DNA of 64,000 nucleotides from Gemmatimonadota bacterium. GTDB lineage: Bacteria > Gemmatimonadota > Gemmatimonadetes > Longimicrobiales > Gaopeijiaceae. This document shows, in pieces, positions 35,556-44,712 of the stretch (the first letter of the stretch is position 1; every line of letters starts with the position of its first letter). The translations under genes and the position numbers were made by a program. The stretch is taken from assembly GCA_041390125.1 (NCBI GenBank), contig JAWKQN010000005.1, positions 163,501 to 227,500 on the forward strand. The letters are read 5' to 3'. The notes under the pieces are model-generated. The model was given only the letters and a program-made list of their open reading frames with translations. It did no database searches and was not told where the DNA came from.

Positions 35556-36200
35556 TCAGGATCCGCCCGAGGGGCCGTCGTCCACCATCAAGGTGCTGGC
35601 GGGCTTGGTTCCGTTGTCACGTGCAGTGAGCACGCGGTCGATCAGCCCGTAGGCCAAGGCCTCCTCCGGGCTCATGAAGCGATCGCGGTCGATGTCCTCC
35701 GCGATCTGCTCGGGCGTCTGCCCGGTGTGCTTCGCCAGGATCCGGTTGAGGCGCTGACGGGCCTCCAGGATCTCCCGGGCCGCGATCTCGATGTCGGCCG
35801 CCGTTCCCTGCGAGCCACCGGAGGGTTGGTGGATCATGATGCGGGAGTTCGGCAGCGCGGCCCGCTTGCCCTTGGCGCCGGCAGCCACGAGCACCGCCCC
35901 CATCGACGCCGCCATCCCCACGCAGTACGTGGAGACGGGTGCGCGCAGGTGCTGGATGGTGTCGTAGATCGCCAGGCCGGCATAGACGCTGCCGCCCGGC
36001 GAGTTGATGTAGAGGTAGATGTCGCGCTCGGGATCGTCGGCGTCCAGGAACAGGAGCTGCGCGATGATCACGTTCGCGACGTTGTCGTCGATGCCGGACC
36101 CCAGGAACACGATGCGGTCCATGAGGAGGCGGCTGAAGATGTCGTACGAGCGCTCGCCGCGGCTGGTGCGCTCGATGACGTAGGGCGGATAGATAGCCAT
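35556..36200 (-). CDS. clpP: ClpP protease subunit
   Basis: 214 residues with the serine protease triad Ser99 (GMAASMGA), His124 (IMIHQPSGG) and Asp173 (DRDRFMS), spaced as in the family. The N-terminal YPPYVIERTSRGERSYDIFSRLL includes the likely processing and axial-loop region. It forms the tetradecameric chamber fed by ClpX. It sits 7 bases after tig and 22 before clpX, so the three share a transcript. Confidence 0.97.
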   Translation of the reverse strand: MAIYPPYVIERTSRGERSYDIFSRLLMDRIVFLGSGIDDNVANVIIAQLLFLDADDPERDIYLYINSPGGSVYAGLAIYDTIQHLRAPVSTYCVGMAASMGAVLVAAGAKGKRAALPNSRIMIHQPSGGSQGTAADIEIAAREILEARQRLNRILAKHTGQTPEQIAEDIDRDRFMSPEEALAYGLIDRVLTARDNGTKPASTLMVDDGPSGGS

Positions 36201-36207
36201 TTCGGTC

Positions 36208-37467
36208 TCAGGCCGGGTCCACGATCTCCGAGCGCCCTTTCAGGAACTCGAAGACCTTCTCTTCGGTGATCTCTCGCTCGAGCGACTCGATCCGCCCGGC
36301 CTTCTGCAGCCGTCCATACACCTCAGCAGGGCTTGTGCCACTGCGGGCGGCGATCTCCTCGATGCGCGCGTCGATGTCTTCCTCCGTGGCCGAAAGCTGT
36401 TCGACCTCGGCGATCCGCTCAAGGAGCAGGATGCGCTTGACGGCCGCCTCGGCCTCCGGGCGCAGTCGCTCGCGGATCTCGCCCAACCGCTCCGGGTCCG
36501 CACCCTTCACGGATCCGAGAGCTCCCTCGATGTACCGATCGACCATGGAGGACGGCACCTCCAGGGGGTTGGCCTCGGCCACCTGCTGCATGAGCAGGTG
36601 CCTCACCTGATTCTCGGCACGATCGCCCGCCTCCTTCTCCAGGTCCTCCCGGACCCGGGCGGTCAGCGCCTCCACGCCGTCGAAATCCCCGACGCTGCGG
36701 GCGAAGTCGTCGTCCAGCGCGGGCAGCTCCAGCACCTTGCGTCCCTGGAGGGCCACCCGCACCTGCTCCTGCTGGCCGCGGCGGGCCTCGTTGGGGAAGT
36801 CGTCCGGGAAGGTGATGGTGAATTCGCCCTGACCGCCCGTCTCCAGGGTGCGGATGGCGTCCTCCACGTCGGGGATCGCCTCCCCTTGACCGAGCACGAA
36901 CTCGTAGGGCTGGGGCTCGCCGGCCTCCTCGCCCAGGTTCGTCACCTCGACATGGACGAGGTCGTTGTTCTCGGGCCGCCCCTCGGCCGGGGCCCAGGCC
37001 CCGTTCTGGTGACGCAGGCGCTCCAGCACCGCCTCGACGTCCGCCTCGGCCACCTCCGCCGCCGGCCGCTGGACCACGAAGCCGCCCGTGCGCTCCACCT
37101 CGACCACCGGACGGATGTCGAAGGAGATGGTGAAGGCCAGATCCCGCCCGGGCTCGTAGTCCAGGGTGTCGATCTCGCCTTCGCTGATCGGGTGCAGGTC
37201 CTCCCGCTGGATGGCTTCCTGGTAGGCGGCCCGGACCACCCGGTCCAGGACCTCCCGCTCCACGGAGGGACCGAAGCGCTTCTCGAGGACCGCCGCGGGG
37301 ATCCGGCCCTTCCGGAAGCCCGGAAGCCGCATCCGCCCCGACAGCTGCTTGAGGGCCTGCGCCCGTTCCCCGTCGACCGCATTGGCGGGGACGGTGACCG
37401 TGAGGCGGCGGCGCCAGGCCTCGAGGGCCTGGACATCGATGGACAGTTCTGCCCCTTGGAGGCTCAT
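36208..37467 (-). CDS. tig: Trigger factor
   Basis: 419 residues. A ribosome-associated chaperone with prolyl isomerase activity. The ribosome-binding domain carries GFRKGRIP (about 50-57). The FKBP-like middle domain (about 160-245) contains the FVLGQGEAIPDVEDAI and FPDDFPNEA stretches. The C-terminal helical chaperone domain runs to the end. The first 15 residues form a short extension ahead of the normal start region. It is the first protein gene after tRNA-Leu, only 40 bases away and with a weak ribosome site. Confidence 0.93.
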   Translation of the reverse strand: MSLQGAELSIDVQALEAWRRRLTVTVPANAVDGERAQALKQLSGRMRLPGFRKGRIPAAVLEKRFGPSVEREVLDRVVRAAYQEAIQREDLHPISEGEIDTLDYEPGRDLAFTISFDIRPVVEVERTGGFVVQRPAAEVAEADVEAVLERLRHQNGAWAPAEGRPENNDLVHVEVTNLGEEAGEPQPYEFVLGQGEAIPDVEDAIRTLETGGQGEFTITFPDDFPNEARRGQQEQVRVALQGRKVLELPALDDDFARSVGDFDGVEALTARVREDLEKEAGDRAENQVRHLLMQQVAEANPLEVPSSMVDRYIEGALGSVKGADPERLGEIRERLRPEAEAAVKRILLLERIAEVEQLSATEEDIDARIEEIAARSGTSPAEVYGRLQKAGRIESLEREITEEKVFEFLKGRSEIVDPA

Positions 37468-37507
37468 CCGTGCGTTCTCGGGCCGGGAGTGGGCTGGGGG
37501 GAGTCGA

Positions 37508-37589
37508 TGCGAAAGGGGGGACTCGAACCCCCACGGCCGGAGCCACGAGATCCTAAGTCTCGCGCGTCTACCAGTTCCGCCACTTTCGC
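37508..37589 (-). tRNA. tRNA-Leu (anticodon UAG)
   Basis: The acceptor stem GCGAAAG/CTTTCGC is perfect, the anticodon arm CGAGA-CTTAGGA-TCTCG shows anticodon TAG, the T arm is GGGGG-TTCGAGT-CCCCC, and a long variable arm is present as required for Leu. The discriminator is A (37508). The CCA end is not encoded. It reads CUN codons and lies just upstream of tig with its own promoter. Confidence 0.96.
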
Positions 37590-37598
37590 GAGCCCCGA

Positions 37599-37628
37599 AA
37601 CATAATCCCCCCGGGGAAGGGGGTTCAA
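37599..37628 (-). promoter_or_regulatory. Promoter of tRNA-Leu and probably of tig-clpPX-lon
   Basis: On the minus strand, TTGAAC (37628-37623) and TATGTT (37604-37599) are 18 bases apart. The start would fall 3 to 4 bases before the tRNA 5' end. No terminator is seen between the tRNA and tig. Confidence 0.6.
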
Positions 37629-37633
37629 CGGAA

Positions 37634-37666
37634 CGCGGCGTGCCCCCACCCGGGAGGCACGCCGCG
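37634..37666 (-). terminator. Terminator-like hairpin after htrA
   Basis: A perfect 11-bp stem (CGCGGCGTGCC / GGCACGCCGCG) with an 11-base loop, located between the htrA stop and the tRNA promoter. No long T run follows on the minus strand. Confidence 0.6.
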
Positions 37667-37692
37667 GGACCGGATCCACCGCAGGAACGGCG

Positions 37693-39246
37693 TCAGCTGG
37701 GCACGCGGACGTAGAACCGCTGCGTCTCGCCGGTGGGGCGCTGCAGGGTCAGGTTCACGACCGCCCCGGGCTCGGCGGCACCGAGCGCGCGGCGCACGTC
37801 CTCCTGGGTCCGGGTGGCCTGCCCGTTGATCTCCAGCACCTTCCAGCCCACGGGGAGCGAGCGACGCCACGCGGCCGAATAGCGCTCGACCTCGGTGATG
37901 ACCACTCCGCCCGTCTCCTCGTAGCCCATCTCCTCCGCCAGCTCCCGGTTCAGCTCCTGGACCCGGATGCCGATGCGGGTGTCGGCGGCCTCGGAGACGA
38001 CCGCCGCCACGGGCTCGGTCACGTCGTTGATGGGCGCCTCGCCGAGGCGCACATCCACCTGCCGCCGCTCGCCGGCGCGGTAGTATTCGAGCTCGACCTC
38101 GTCGCCGGGCCGGTGACGGGCGATCAGGTTCTGGAGCTGTCCCGGCTGCGCGATATCCGTCCCGTCCAGCTTGGTGATGACGTCTTCGCTGCGCAGGCCG
38201 GCCCGGGCCGCGGGTCCACCCGAACGGACGTCGGTCACCCGGGCGCCCGAGACGCGCGGCAGCCCGAGGCCGTCCGCGACGACCTGGTCCACCGACTGCA
38301 TGCTGATGCCGATCCAGGGCCGACGGATGGTGCCGTACTCGATGAGGTCCTCGGCCACCCGCCGGGCCAGGTCGATGGGGACGGCGAAGCCGTAGCCCTG
38401 GTAGTAGCCCGTGCGGCTGGCGATGGCCGAGTTGATGCCGACCACCTGTCCGCGCAGGTCGACCATCGGTCCGCCCGAATTGCCGGGGTTGATGACCGCG
38501 TCGGTCTGGATGAAGTCCTCGATGGCCCAGCTCCCCTGGCCGTCCTGGTTGTAGCGCGGATCGTTCTGGAGCTCGTTCTGGAGGAGCTGCAGGGGCCGGC
38601 CCTTGGCGCTGACGATCCCCGCCGTCACGGTGTAGTCCAGGGTGTTCCCGCCGCCGAACCCGGGATTCCCGACGGCGAGCACCCACTCGCCCACCCGCAC
38701 CTCGTCGGAGCTGCCGAAGGCGAGGAAGGGATAGCTGGAGCCGTCCACCCGGATCACGGCCACGTCGGTGGTCGGATCGGCGCCCACCAGCGTGGCGCTC
38801 TGCACGCGTCCGTCGAGGAAGCGCACGTTGATCTCGTCCGCGTCCGCCACGACGTGGTTGTTGGTCATGATGTAGCCGTCGGCCGAGATCAGGAATCCGC
38901 TCCCGCCCCCGAACTGGCGATCCGGGGCGTCCCCGCCGCCGCCTTCGGGGTCGCGGAAGAACGGCCGGAACGGCTCCGGGATGCGCTGCGACGACGCCTG
39001 CACGGGGCGTGAGATGTCGATGCGGACCACCGCCGGCGTGACCTGCTCCGCGACGCGGATGAAGGCCTCGCTCAGGTCCAGGGCCGGACGGACCTCGGCG
39101 TCGCTGACCTGGGCCGTCGTGGCGAAGGTGGGCGCGGCATGGGACGGGGTGGTCCAGTCCAGGCTCGAGGCCAATCCCAGGCCGAAGAGGAATGCCAGCG
39201 TCGTATACAGCACGACCTTGGTCTTGGCCCGGAGCGGATCGAACAT
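37693..39246 (-). CDS. HtrA/DegQ-type periplasmic serine protease
   Basis: 517 residues from ATG 39246, preceded by GGAGGA. One N-terminal membrane or signal helix (about 10-30) directs it to the periplasm. The trypsin-like domain has the triad His (TNNHVVADADE), Asp (DPTTDVAVIRV) and Ser (INPGNSGGPM), followed by two PDZ domains (about 300-385 and 420-515). It degrades or refolds misfolded envelope proteins. A Gly/Asp-rich loop lies before the first strand, and an insertion (LLQNELQNDPRYNQDGQG) lies between the Asp and Ser parts. It is downstream of dnaK on the same strand with a 176-base gap. Confidence 0.92.
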   Translation of the reverse strand: MFDPLRAKTKVVLYTTLAFLFGLGLASSLDWTTPSHAAPTFATTAQVSDAEVRPALDLSEAFIRVAEQVTPAVVRIDISRPVQASSQRIPEPFRPFFRDPEGGGGDAPDRQFGGGSGFLISADGYIMTNNHVVADADEINVRFLDGRVQSATLVGADPTTDVAVIRVDGSSYPFLAFGSSDEVRVGEWVLAVGNPGFGGGNTLDYTVTAGIVSAKGRPLQLLQNELQNDPRYNQDGQGSWAIEDFIQTDAVINPGNSGGPMVDLRGQVVGINSAIASRTGYYQGYGFAVPIDLARRVAEDLIEYGTIRRPWIGISMQSVDQVVADGLGLPRVSGARVTDVRSGGPAARAGLRSEDVITKLDGTDIAQPGQLQNLIARHRPGDEVELEYYRAGERRQVDVRLGEAPINDVTEPVAAVVSEAADTRIGIRVQELNRELAEEMGYEETGGVVITEVERYSAAWRRSLPVGWKVLEINGQATRTQEDVRRALGAAEPGAVVNLTLQRPTGETQRFYVRVPS

Positions 39247-39344
39247 GGGTTCCTCCTTCGACGTCGGTGGCCGGGACCCGGGAGAGCGGGTCGGCCACCG
39301 AGCGGTGTGGTCGTTGTCTGGCGTACCCCGGGGGGGCGAAGGAC

Positions 39345-39360
39345 GGTCCGGTCCCGGACC
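39345..39360 (-). terminator. Short hairpin between dnaK and htrA
   Basis: GGTCCGG-TC-CCGGACC, 7 bp, in the 176-base gap after the dnaK stop. No T run follows, so termination is uncertain. The rest of the gap holds no gene. Confidence 0.3.
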
Positions 39361-39422
39361 TCCCCCGACCCCCCCGGGTCTCCTGCCGTTGGACGTATGG
39401 CCGCGGGACGCGGTTGCTCGCC

Positions 39423-41341
39423 CTACTTGCCCTCGTCCACGATCTCGTAGTCGGCCTCGACGACCTGCTCGTCGTCGGCGGCCGCGGCCTCGGGCTCGGA
39501 CTGGTCGGCCGCGCCGGGGTCGGCGCTCGCCTGGGCCTCCGCCGCCTGGGCCTGGTACATCTCGGCCCCGGCCGCGCTGAAGGCCTGGGTCAGCTCGTCC
39601 CGGGCCGCGTTCATCGCCCCGGCGTCGTCCCCCTTGAGCGCCTGGCGCGCCTTCTCCAGCGCCTGGTCCACACGCTCCTTGCTGGGCGCCGACAGCTTGT
39701 CGCCCCACTCCTTGAGATCCTTCTCCACGCGGTAGACCAGGGAGTCCAGCTGGTTGCGCGACTCCACCTGCTCGCGCCGCTTGGCGTCTTCGTCCGCGTG
39801 CGACTCCGCGTCCTTGACCATCTTCTCGATCTCGGCGTCGCTGAGACCGCTGGAGGCCTCGATGCGGATCTTCTGCTCCTTGCCCGTCGTGCGATCCTTC
39901 GCGGACACGTGCAGGATGCCGTTCGCGTCGATGTCGAAGGTCACCTCGACCTGCGGCATGCCGCGCGGCGCCGGCGGGATCCCCGTGAGCTGGAACTTGC
40001 CGATGGTCTTGTTGTCCATCGCCATCTTGCGCTCACCCTGCAGGACGTGGATCTCCACCGTGGTCTGGCTGTCCTCGGCCGTGGAGAAGACCTCCGCCTT
40101 CTTGGTGGGGATGGTGGTGTTGCGCTCGATGAGCGTCGTCATCACACCCCCCAGCGTCTCGATGCCCAGCGACAGCGGCGTGACGTCGAGCAGAACGTCC
40201 GTCACGTCGCCGGCGAGCACGCCGCCCTGCACGGCGGCACCGGCACCACCACCTCGTCAGGATTGACGCCCTTGTGCGGGTCCTTGCCGAAGAACTGTGA
40301 CGACCTCCTGGATCTTGGGGATGCGCGTCGAGCCCCGACCCGAGGATGACCTCGTCGATCTGGTCCTTGGAGAGGCGGCATCCTTCGCTGCCGCCCTCAT
40401 GGGCGGGATCGTGCGCTGGATCAGGTCGTCCACCAGCTGCTCGAGAACTTGGCCCGCGTCAGCTATAGTTCAGGTGCTTGGGACCTTCCTGCGTGGCCGT
40501 GATGAAGGGCAGGTTGATGTCCGTCTGTGGTGGAGCTGAGCTCCATCTTGGCCTTCCTCGCCCGCCTCCTTCAGACGCTGCAACGCCATGGCGTCCTGCG
40601 ACAGGTCGATGCCCTGGTCGCGCTTGAGCTCCGTGACCAGCCAGTTGATGACACGCTGGTCGAAGTCGTCCCCGCCCAGGTGCGTGTCGCCGTTGGTGGC
40701 CTTCACCTCGAAGACGCCGTCCCCGAGGTCGAGGATGGAGATGTCGTGCGTTCCGCCGCCGAGGTCGAGGCGGCGATGTTTGCCCGCGTGCTACGCGCCG
40801 AGGCGGCGCGGCGAGCGCGCGGCGGCCGGCTCGTCGATGATGCGCTTGACCTCCAGGCCCGCGATCCGGCCCGCGTCCTTGGTGGCCTGCCGCTGCGCGT
40901 CGTTGAAGTAGGCCGGAACCGTGACGGCAGCTTCCGTGACCTCGTGACCCAGGTAGTCCTCGGCCGTCTGCTTCATCTTCTGCAGGATCATGGCCGAGGT
41001 CTCAGGCGGCGTGAACGACTTGCTCGAGTTCGGGATGCTGACCTGGACGCGATCCTGCGCGTCGCCGGTCACCTCGTAGGGGACCAGCTTCATCTCCTCC
41101 GTCACCTCGAGGCCTTGCGGCCAGCGAAGCGCTGATGGAGGAAGACGGTGTTCTTGCGGGTTGGTGATGGCCTGACGACGCGCGACCTGGCCCACCAGAC
41201 GCTCCCCGTCCTTGGTGAACCCGACGACGGACGGCAGTAGTGCAGCCCCCTCGGAGTTGGGGATGACGACCGGCTCGCCGCCTTCCATGACGGCGACCAC
41301 CAGGTGGTGGTGCCCAGGTCGATCCCGATGATCTTGCCCAT
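39423..41341 (-). pseudogene. dnaK: dnaK (Hsp70), frame broken many times, probably by sequence errors
   Basis: Read through its frame breaks, this is full-length DnaK: MGKIIGIDLGTT at the start, VVIPNSEGAALLPSVVGF, EVTEAAVTVPAYFNDAQRQ, GDTHLGGDDFDQRVINWL and, in an intact frame from 40232 to 39423, DVTPLSLGIETLGGVMTTLI through to the acidic tail DEQVVEADYEIVDEGK. At least eight reading-frame changes lie between about 41310 and 40232, including near 41305, 41165, 41110, 40825 and 40555. Several are plain one-base insertions or deletions in otherwise conserved codons. dnaK is near-essential and the neighbouring genes in the same 2.4 kb are damaged alike, so assembly or read error is the likely cause. 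grpE and dnaJ are not adjacent, and no CIRCE element was found upstream. Confidence 0.85.
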
Positions 41342-41595
41342 GCTTCTCCCCAGGTCGCGTGTCGAGAATCCACTGCGGCGGTCCGCCGTCCGGCGAGCCC
41401 CGGTGTTCGGACCGGGGTGGAGAGCAACCCACATGCCGAGCGCGGAGGCCCGGAAACCGGCCAGAATGGCCGTTTTCGACACGGTCTCTGCCGTTCAGGC
41501 TGATGCTCTGGCCGCGCCCCGCCTGCCTGCCTAACATGAGCGCCCTGCCGGGCCGCACCGCCGGCCCCTCGGCTGGCCCACGACAGCGCCGACCC
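41342..41595. other. Divergent intergenic region between dnaK and the rhomboid gene
   Basis: No gene is seen. It should hold the promoters for both directions but no convincing -35/-10 pair, sigma-32 box or CIRCE could be called, partly because base errors are likely here. CGGCCA-gaa-TGGCCG at 41458-41472 is a perfect 6-bp dyad and the only clear symmetrical element. Confidence 0.4.
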
Positions 41596-42348
41596 GTGTT
41601 CCCTCCGCGACGACGCCCTGAGATCACTCCGGGTCGTCACCTTCATCCTGATCGCGGCGTGCGTCGGGGTGTGGATCCTCGTCCAGGGTGCAGGCGCGTC
41701 CAGGCGGCCCCTACATCGCTTCGCTCTGCCAGTGGGGAGCGATCCGGGGGTGCTGGGCTCCATCCCTCCGGCACGCGCATCGACCTGGGAGCAGCAAGCC
41801 TCCTGCACCGCCGGTGGAACCGCGCATCACGCTCCTGACCTCGATGTTCCTGCACGGCGGCTGGATGCACCTCATCGGAACATGTGGTTCCTCTGGATCT
41901 TCGGGAACAACGTCGAGGACTCGATGGGGCACCTGCGCTATCTGGCGTTCTACCTCCTCACCGGGCTGCTGGCCGCGGGCGCGCACGTGCTCTCCGACCC
42001 GGGATCAGGGATCCCGACGATCCCGGGAGCGTCCGGCGCCATCAGCGGCATCATGGGCGGCTACCTGGTGCTGTATCCGCGCGCCCGGGTCAGACGCTGG
42101 TTCCGGTCTCGTCGCGCTCATCCTCAACGTCCCGGCGTGGGCCATGCTCGGTTACTGGTTCGTGGTGCAGCTCCTCTCCTCCGCCACGCAGAGCGCCACG
42201 GGGGCGGCATCGCGTTCTGGGCGCACATCGGAGGGTTCCTGGCCGGCGTGCTGTTGATCCGGCTCTTCGCCAACGACCAGCTGGTGACGGCGAAGCGCTC
42301 CGGCGTGGTGCTCCCCGAAGCCAGATCCGCCACGGAGGCTGGTGGTGA
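41596..42348 (+). pseudogene. Rhomboid-family intramembrane serine protease, frame broken many times
   Basis: Pieces in all three frames add up to one rhomboid of about 250 residues: SLRVVTFILIAACVGVWIL (first helix), SLCQWGAI, ITLLTSMFLHGGWMHL, NMWFLWIFGNNVEDSMG, IPGASGAISGIMGGYL (catalytic Ser in GASG), LVALILNVPAWAMLGYW, AFWAHIGGFLAGVLL (catalytic His) and a last RHGGWW before TGA 42348. At least seven frame changes occur in 750 bases. All catalytic motifs survive, so true decay is unlikely and sequence error is favoured. The start is uncertain; GTG 41596 gives an N-terminus VFP-LRDD once one missing base is restored. Confidence 0.75.
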
Positions 42349-42635
42349 GCGGGCAGCAAGGTGCGCGCGCGACGTTGAGCGCTCCTCGGACTCGGGCTCC
42401 TCACGCTGCTCCTTCCGGCGGCGCTGGCGGGTCGCTCCACCGGGGCGCCCCCGGGCAGCGTGGGCGCAGCGGCGTCGCCGACCGTGCAGGAGGCGCCCGC
42501 ACCGGTCTGTCGGAGCTGCGCCAGGTCGCGGGTCGCCCTGGACCGAGGCGCGCTCCCTGATGGGCATGGGCGTGCTGCTGCTGATCGCGTTCGCGCTCAG
42601 CACCGACCGCTCCCGCGTCCCTGGCGCGTGGTGCT
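42345..42635 (+). other. Frame-broken 5' part of the nucleoside transporter gene
   Basis: This stretch translates in three successive frames into LGLLTLLLPAALAGRS (signal-like), ELRQVAG, and RSLMGMGVLLLIAFALSTDR, which is the usual N-terminus of NupC-type transporters and runs directly into the intact frame at 42636. At least three one-base shifts are needed. GTG 42345, overlapping the rhomboid stop, is the probable true start. Confidence 0.65.
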
Positions 42636-43838
42636 GTGGGGACGTCATTGCAGCTGATCTTCGCTCTGTTCATCCTGCGCACGCCGCTGGGCACGCTGAT
42701 CTTCTCCGAGCTCAACGACGTCGTGCTCCGCCTCCTCGGCTACGTCGAGGAGGGGGCACGCTTCATCTTCGGGAACCTGGTCTTCAACCAGATCCCCGTG
42801 GGACAGGGGGAGCCCGGCAACGGAGCCTTCACGCCGGCCCCGGGCACGGTCGCGGGCGCAGGCGCGTTCTTCGCGTTCTATGTCCTGCCGACCATCATCT
42901 TCTTCTCCTCCCTCATGACGGTGCTGTACCACCTGGGCGTCATGCAGCGCATCGTGCAGGTGTTCGCGTGGATCATGCAGCGCACCATGCGCACGTCGGG
43001 TGCGGAGACGCTCTCGGCGGCCGGGAACATCTTCGTCGGTCAGACGGAGGCGCCCCTGCTCATCAAGCCGTTCATCGAGCGCATGACGGACTCGGAGCTC
43101 ATGGCCGTCATGACGGGAGGCTTCGCGACCGTCGCGGGAGGCGTGCTGGCCGCCTACGTCGGCATGCTGGTGTTCGCCTTCCCCGACATCGCGGGACATC
43201 TGATGGCGGCGTCGGTGATGTCGGCTCCCGCCGCGCTGGTGATGGCCAAGCTCATGCTTCCGGAGCGCGAGACGCCCGCCACCTCCGGCAGCGTGCGGGT
43301 CAACGTCGAACGCCCCGACGTGAACGTGATCGAGGCCGCGGCCCGCGGCGCGTCGGAAGGGCTCTTCCTCGCGCTGAACGTGGGCGCCATGCTCCTCGCG
43401 TTCATCGCGCTGGTGGCCCTCCTGAACGGGCTGCTCGGATGGACCGGTGGGCTCCTGGGCTTCGAGGGGATCACGCTGGAGCTGTTGCTCGGGTGGTTGC
43501 TGGCGCCCCTGGCCTGGGTGATGGGCGTGCCCTGGTCGGATGCCGTCTCCGTCGGGAGCTTGCTGGGCGTCAAGACCGTCCTGAACGAGTTCGTGGCCTA
43601 CCTGCAGCTCTCCGAGCTGCTCGGTGGGGGTGGGAGCCTCGAACCCCGGTCCTCCCTCATCGCGATCTACGCGCTGTCCGGCTTCGCCAACTTCTCGTCC
43701 ATCGCCATCCAGATCGGCGGCATCGGCGGGATCGCCCCCTCGCGGAAGGGCGACCTGGCGCGCATCGGGTTGCGCGCCATGATCGCGGGCTCGCTGGCCG
43801 CATTCATGACCGCCACCGTGGCCGGGCTGGTCCTGTGA
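42636..43838 (+). CDS. NupC-family concentrative nucleoside transporter (intact 400-codon part)
   Basis: A polytopic inner-membrane protein that imports nucleosides with a cation. Family signatures are the LRTPLG start region, GNIFVGQTEAPLLIKPFIERMTDSEL-type segment (here split as GNIFVGQTEAPLLIKPF and ERMTDSELMAVMTGG), GVLAAYVGM, and the C-terminal ALSGFANFSSIAIQIGGIGG with helices to the end. The natural protein is about 100 residues longer; its start lies in the frame-damaged stretch upstream. The stop overlaps the purine-nucleoside phosphorylase start by 4 bases, which links uptake to phosphorolysis. Confidence 0.88.
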   Translation: MGTSLQLIFALFILRTPLGTLIFSELNDVVLRLLGYVEEGARFIFGNLVFNQIPVGQGEPGNGAFTPAPGTVAGAGAFFAFYVLPTIIFFSSLMTVLYHLGVMQRIVQVFAWIMQRTMRTSGAETLSAAGNIFVGQTEAPLLIKPFIERMTDSELMAVMTGGFATVAGGVLAAYVGMLVFAFPDIAGHLMAASVMSAPAALVMAKLMLPERETPATSGSVRVNVERPDVNVIEAAARGASEGLFLALNVGAMLLAFIALVALLNGLLGWTGGLLGFEGITLELLLGWLLAPLAWVMGVPWSDAVSVGSLLGVKTVLNEFVAYLQLSELLGGGGSLEPRSSLIAIYALSGFANFSSIAIQIGGIGGIAPSRKGDLARIGLRAMIAGSLAAFMTATVAGLVL

Positions 43839-44659
43839 CCGATCCGGTCGCTGCGGCCGCCGCCGAATTGGCCGCGGCCCGCCCCTGGGCGGACGACCAG
43901 GTCCCCGTCGCGTACCTGGTGCTGGGCTCGGGGCTGGCCGCGCTCCGGGACGGTCTGGAGGACCCCGTGCCCGTGCCCTTCTCCGCGCTGCCGGGCTTCC
44001 CGCGCACGGAGGTGCTCGGCCACGACGGTGCCTTCGTCTGGGGCCACCTGGCTGGACGGCCCGTGCTCCTGCAGGCGGGCCGGCTGCACCTGTACGAGGG
44101 CCATCCGGTCGAGACCGTGGTGGGACCCGTCCGCATCGCCGCCCGGCTGGGCGCCCGCGTGGCGATCTTCACGAACGCGGCCGGGGGCATCGATCGCCGC
44201 CTGGCCCCGGGGGACCTCATGCTCCTGGACGACCACATCAACCTCACGGGGCGGAGTGCCCTGGCGGGTCCGGTGCGGCAGGGGGAGGTCCGGTTTCCGG
44301 ACATGAGCGCGCCCTACGACCCCGACCTGCAGGCCCGGGCCCTGGCCGCGGCCCGTGACCTCGGCGAGCGGCTGGAGCGGGGCGTCTATCTGGGCCTGCT
44401 CGGACCGAGCTTCGAGACCCCGGCCGAGATCCGGATGGCGGAGCGCCTGGGCGCCCAGGCCGTGGGCATGTCCACCGTGCTGGAGGTGATCGCCGCCCGC
44501 GCGGCGGGCCTGCGCTGCCTGGCGGTGTCCATGATCACCAACGCGGCGGCGGGCGTGACGGGCGCTCCGCTGTCCCACGCGGAGGTGCTGGAGACCGGAC
44601 GGCTGGCCGGGGGGCGCCTGGGACGCATCCTGGAGGCGGTGGTGCGCGGGCTTCCCTGA
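43835..44659 (+). CDS. Purine-nucleoside phosphorylase (trimeric class)
   Basis: 274 residues from GTG 43835. It splits purine nucleosides with phosphate. Motifs are YLVLGSGL (phosphate-binding start), LQAGRLHLYEGHP, IFTNAAGGID, GLLGPSFETPAEIRM, AVGMSTVLEVIAARAAGLR and SMITNAAAGV, all typical of the PunA/low-molecular-mass trimeric class. It is translationally coupled to the NupC-type transporter, a direct uptake-and-salvage pair. The next gene, thiD, is convergent after a 53-base gap. Confidence 0.93.
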   Translation: MTDPVAAAAAELAAARPWADDQVPVAYLVLGSGLAALRDGLEDPVPVPFSALPGFPRTEVLGHDGAFVWGHLAGRPVLLQAGRLHLYEGHPVETVVGPVRIAARLGARVAIFTNAAGGIDRRLAPGDLMLLDDHINLTGRSALAGPVRQGEVRFPDMSAPYDPDLQARALAAARDLGERLERGVYLGLLGPSFETPAEIRMAERLGAQAVGMSTVLEVIAARAAGLRCLAVSMITNAAAGVTGAPLSHAEVLETGRLAGGRLGRILEAVVRGLP

Positions 44660-44712
44660 AGGACGGGCCGTGGGCCGGTCCCGCGGATCGGCGGGTCGCG
44701 GCCGGCGTTCGC

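Noticed and set aside
39423..41341. True loss of dnaK function
   Set aside because: All domains are present, the breaks are single-base, and unrelated neighbouring genes are damaged in the same short stretch.
41342..41595. CIRCE or sigma-32 control of dnaK
   Set aside because: No TTAGCACTC/GAGTGCTAA dyad and no heat-shock promoter match were found; sequence errors here limit the test.
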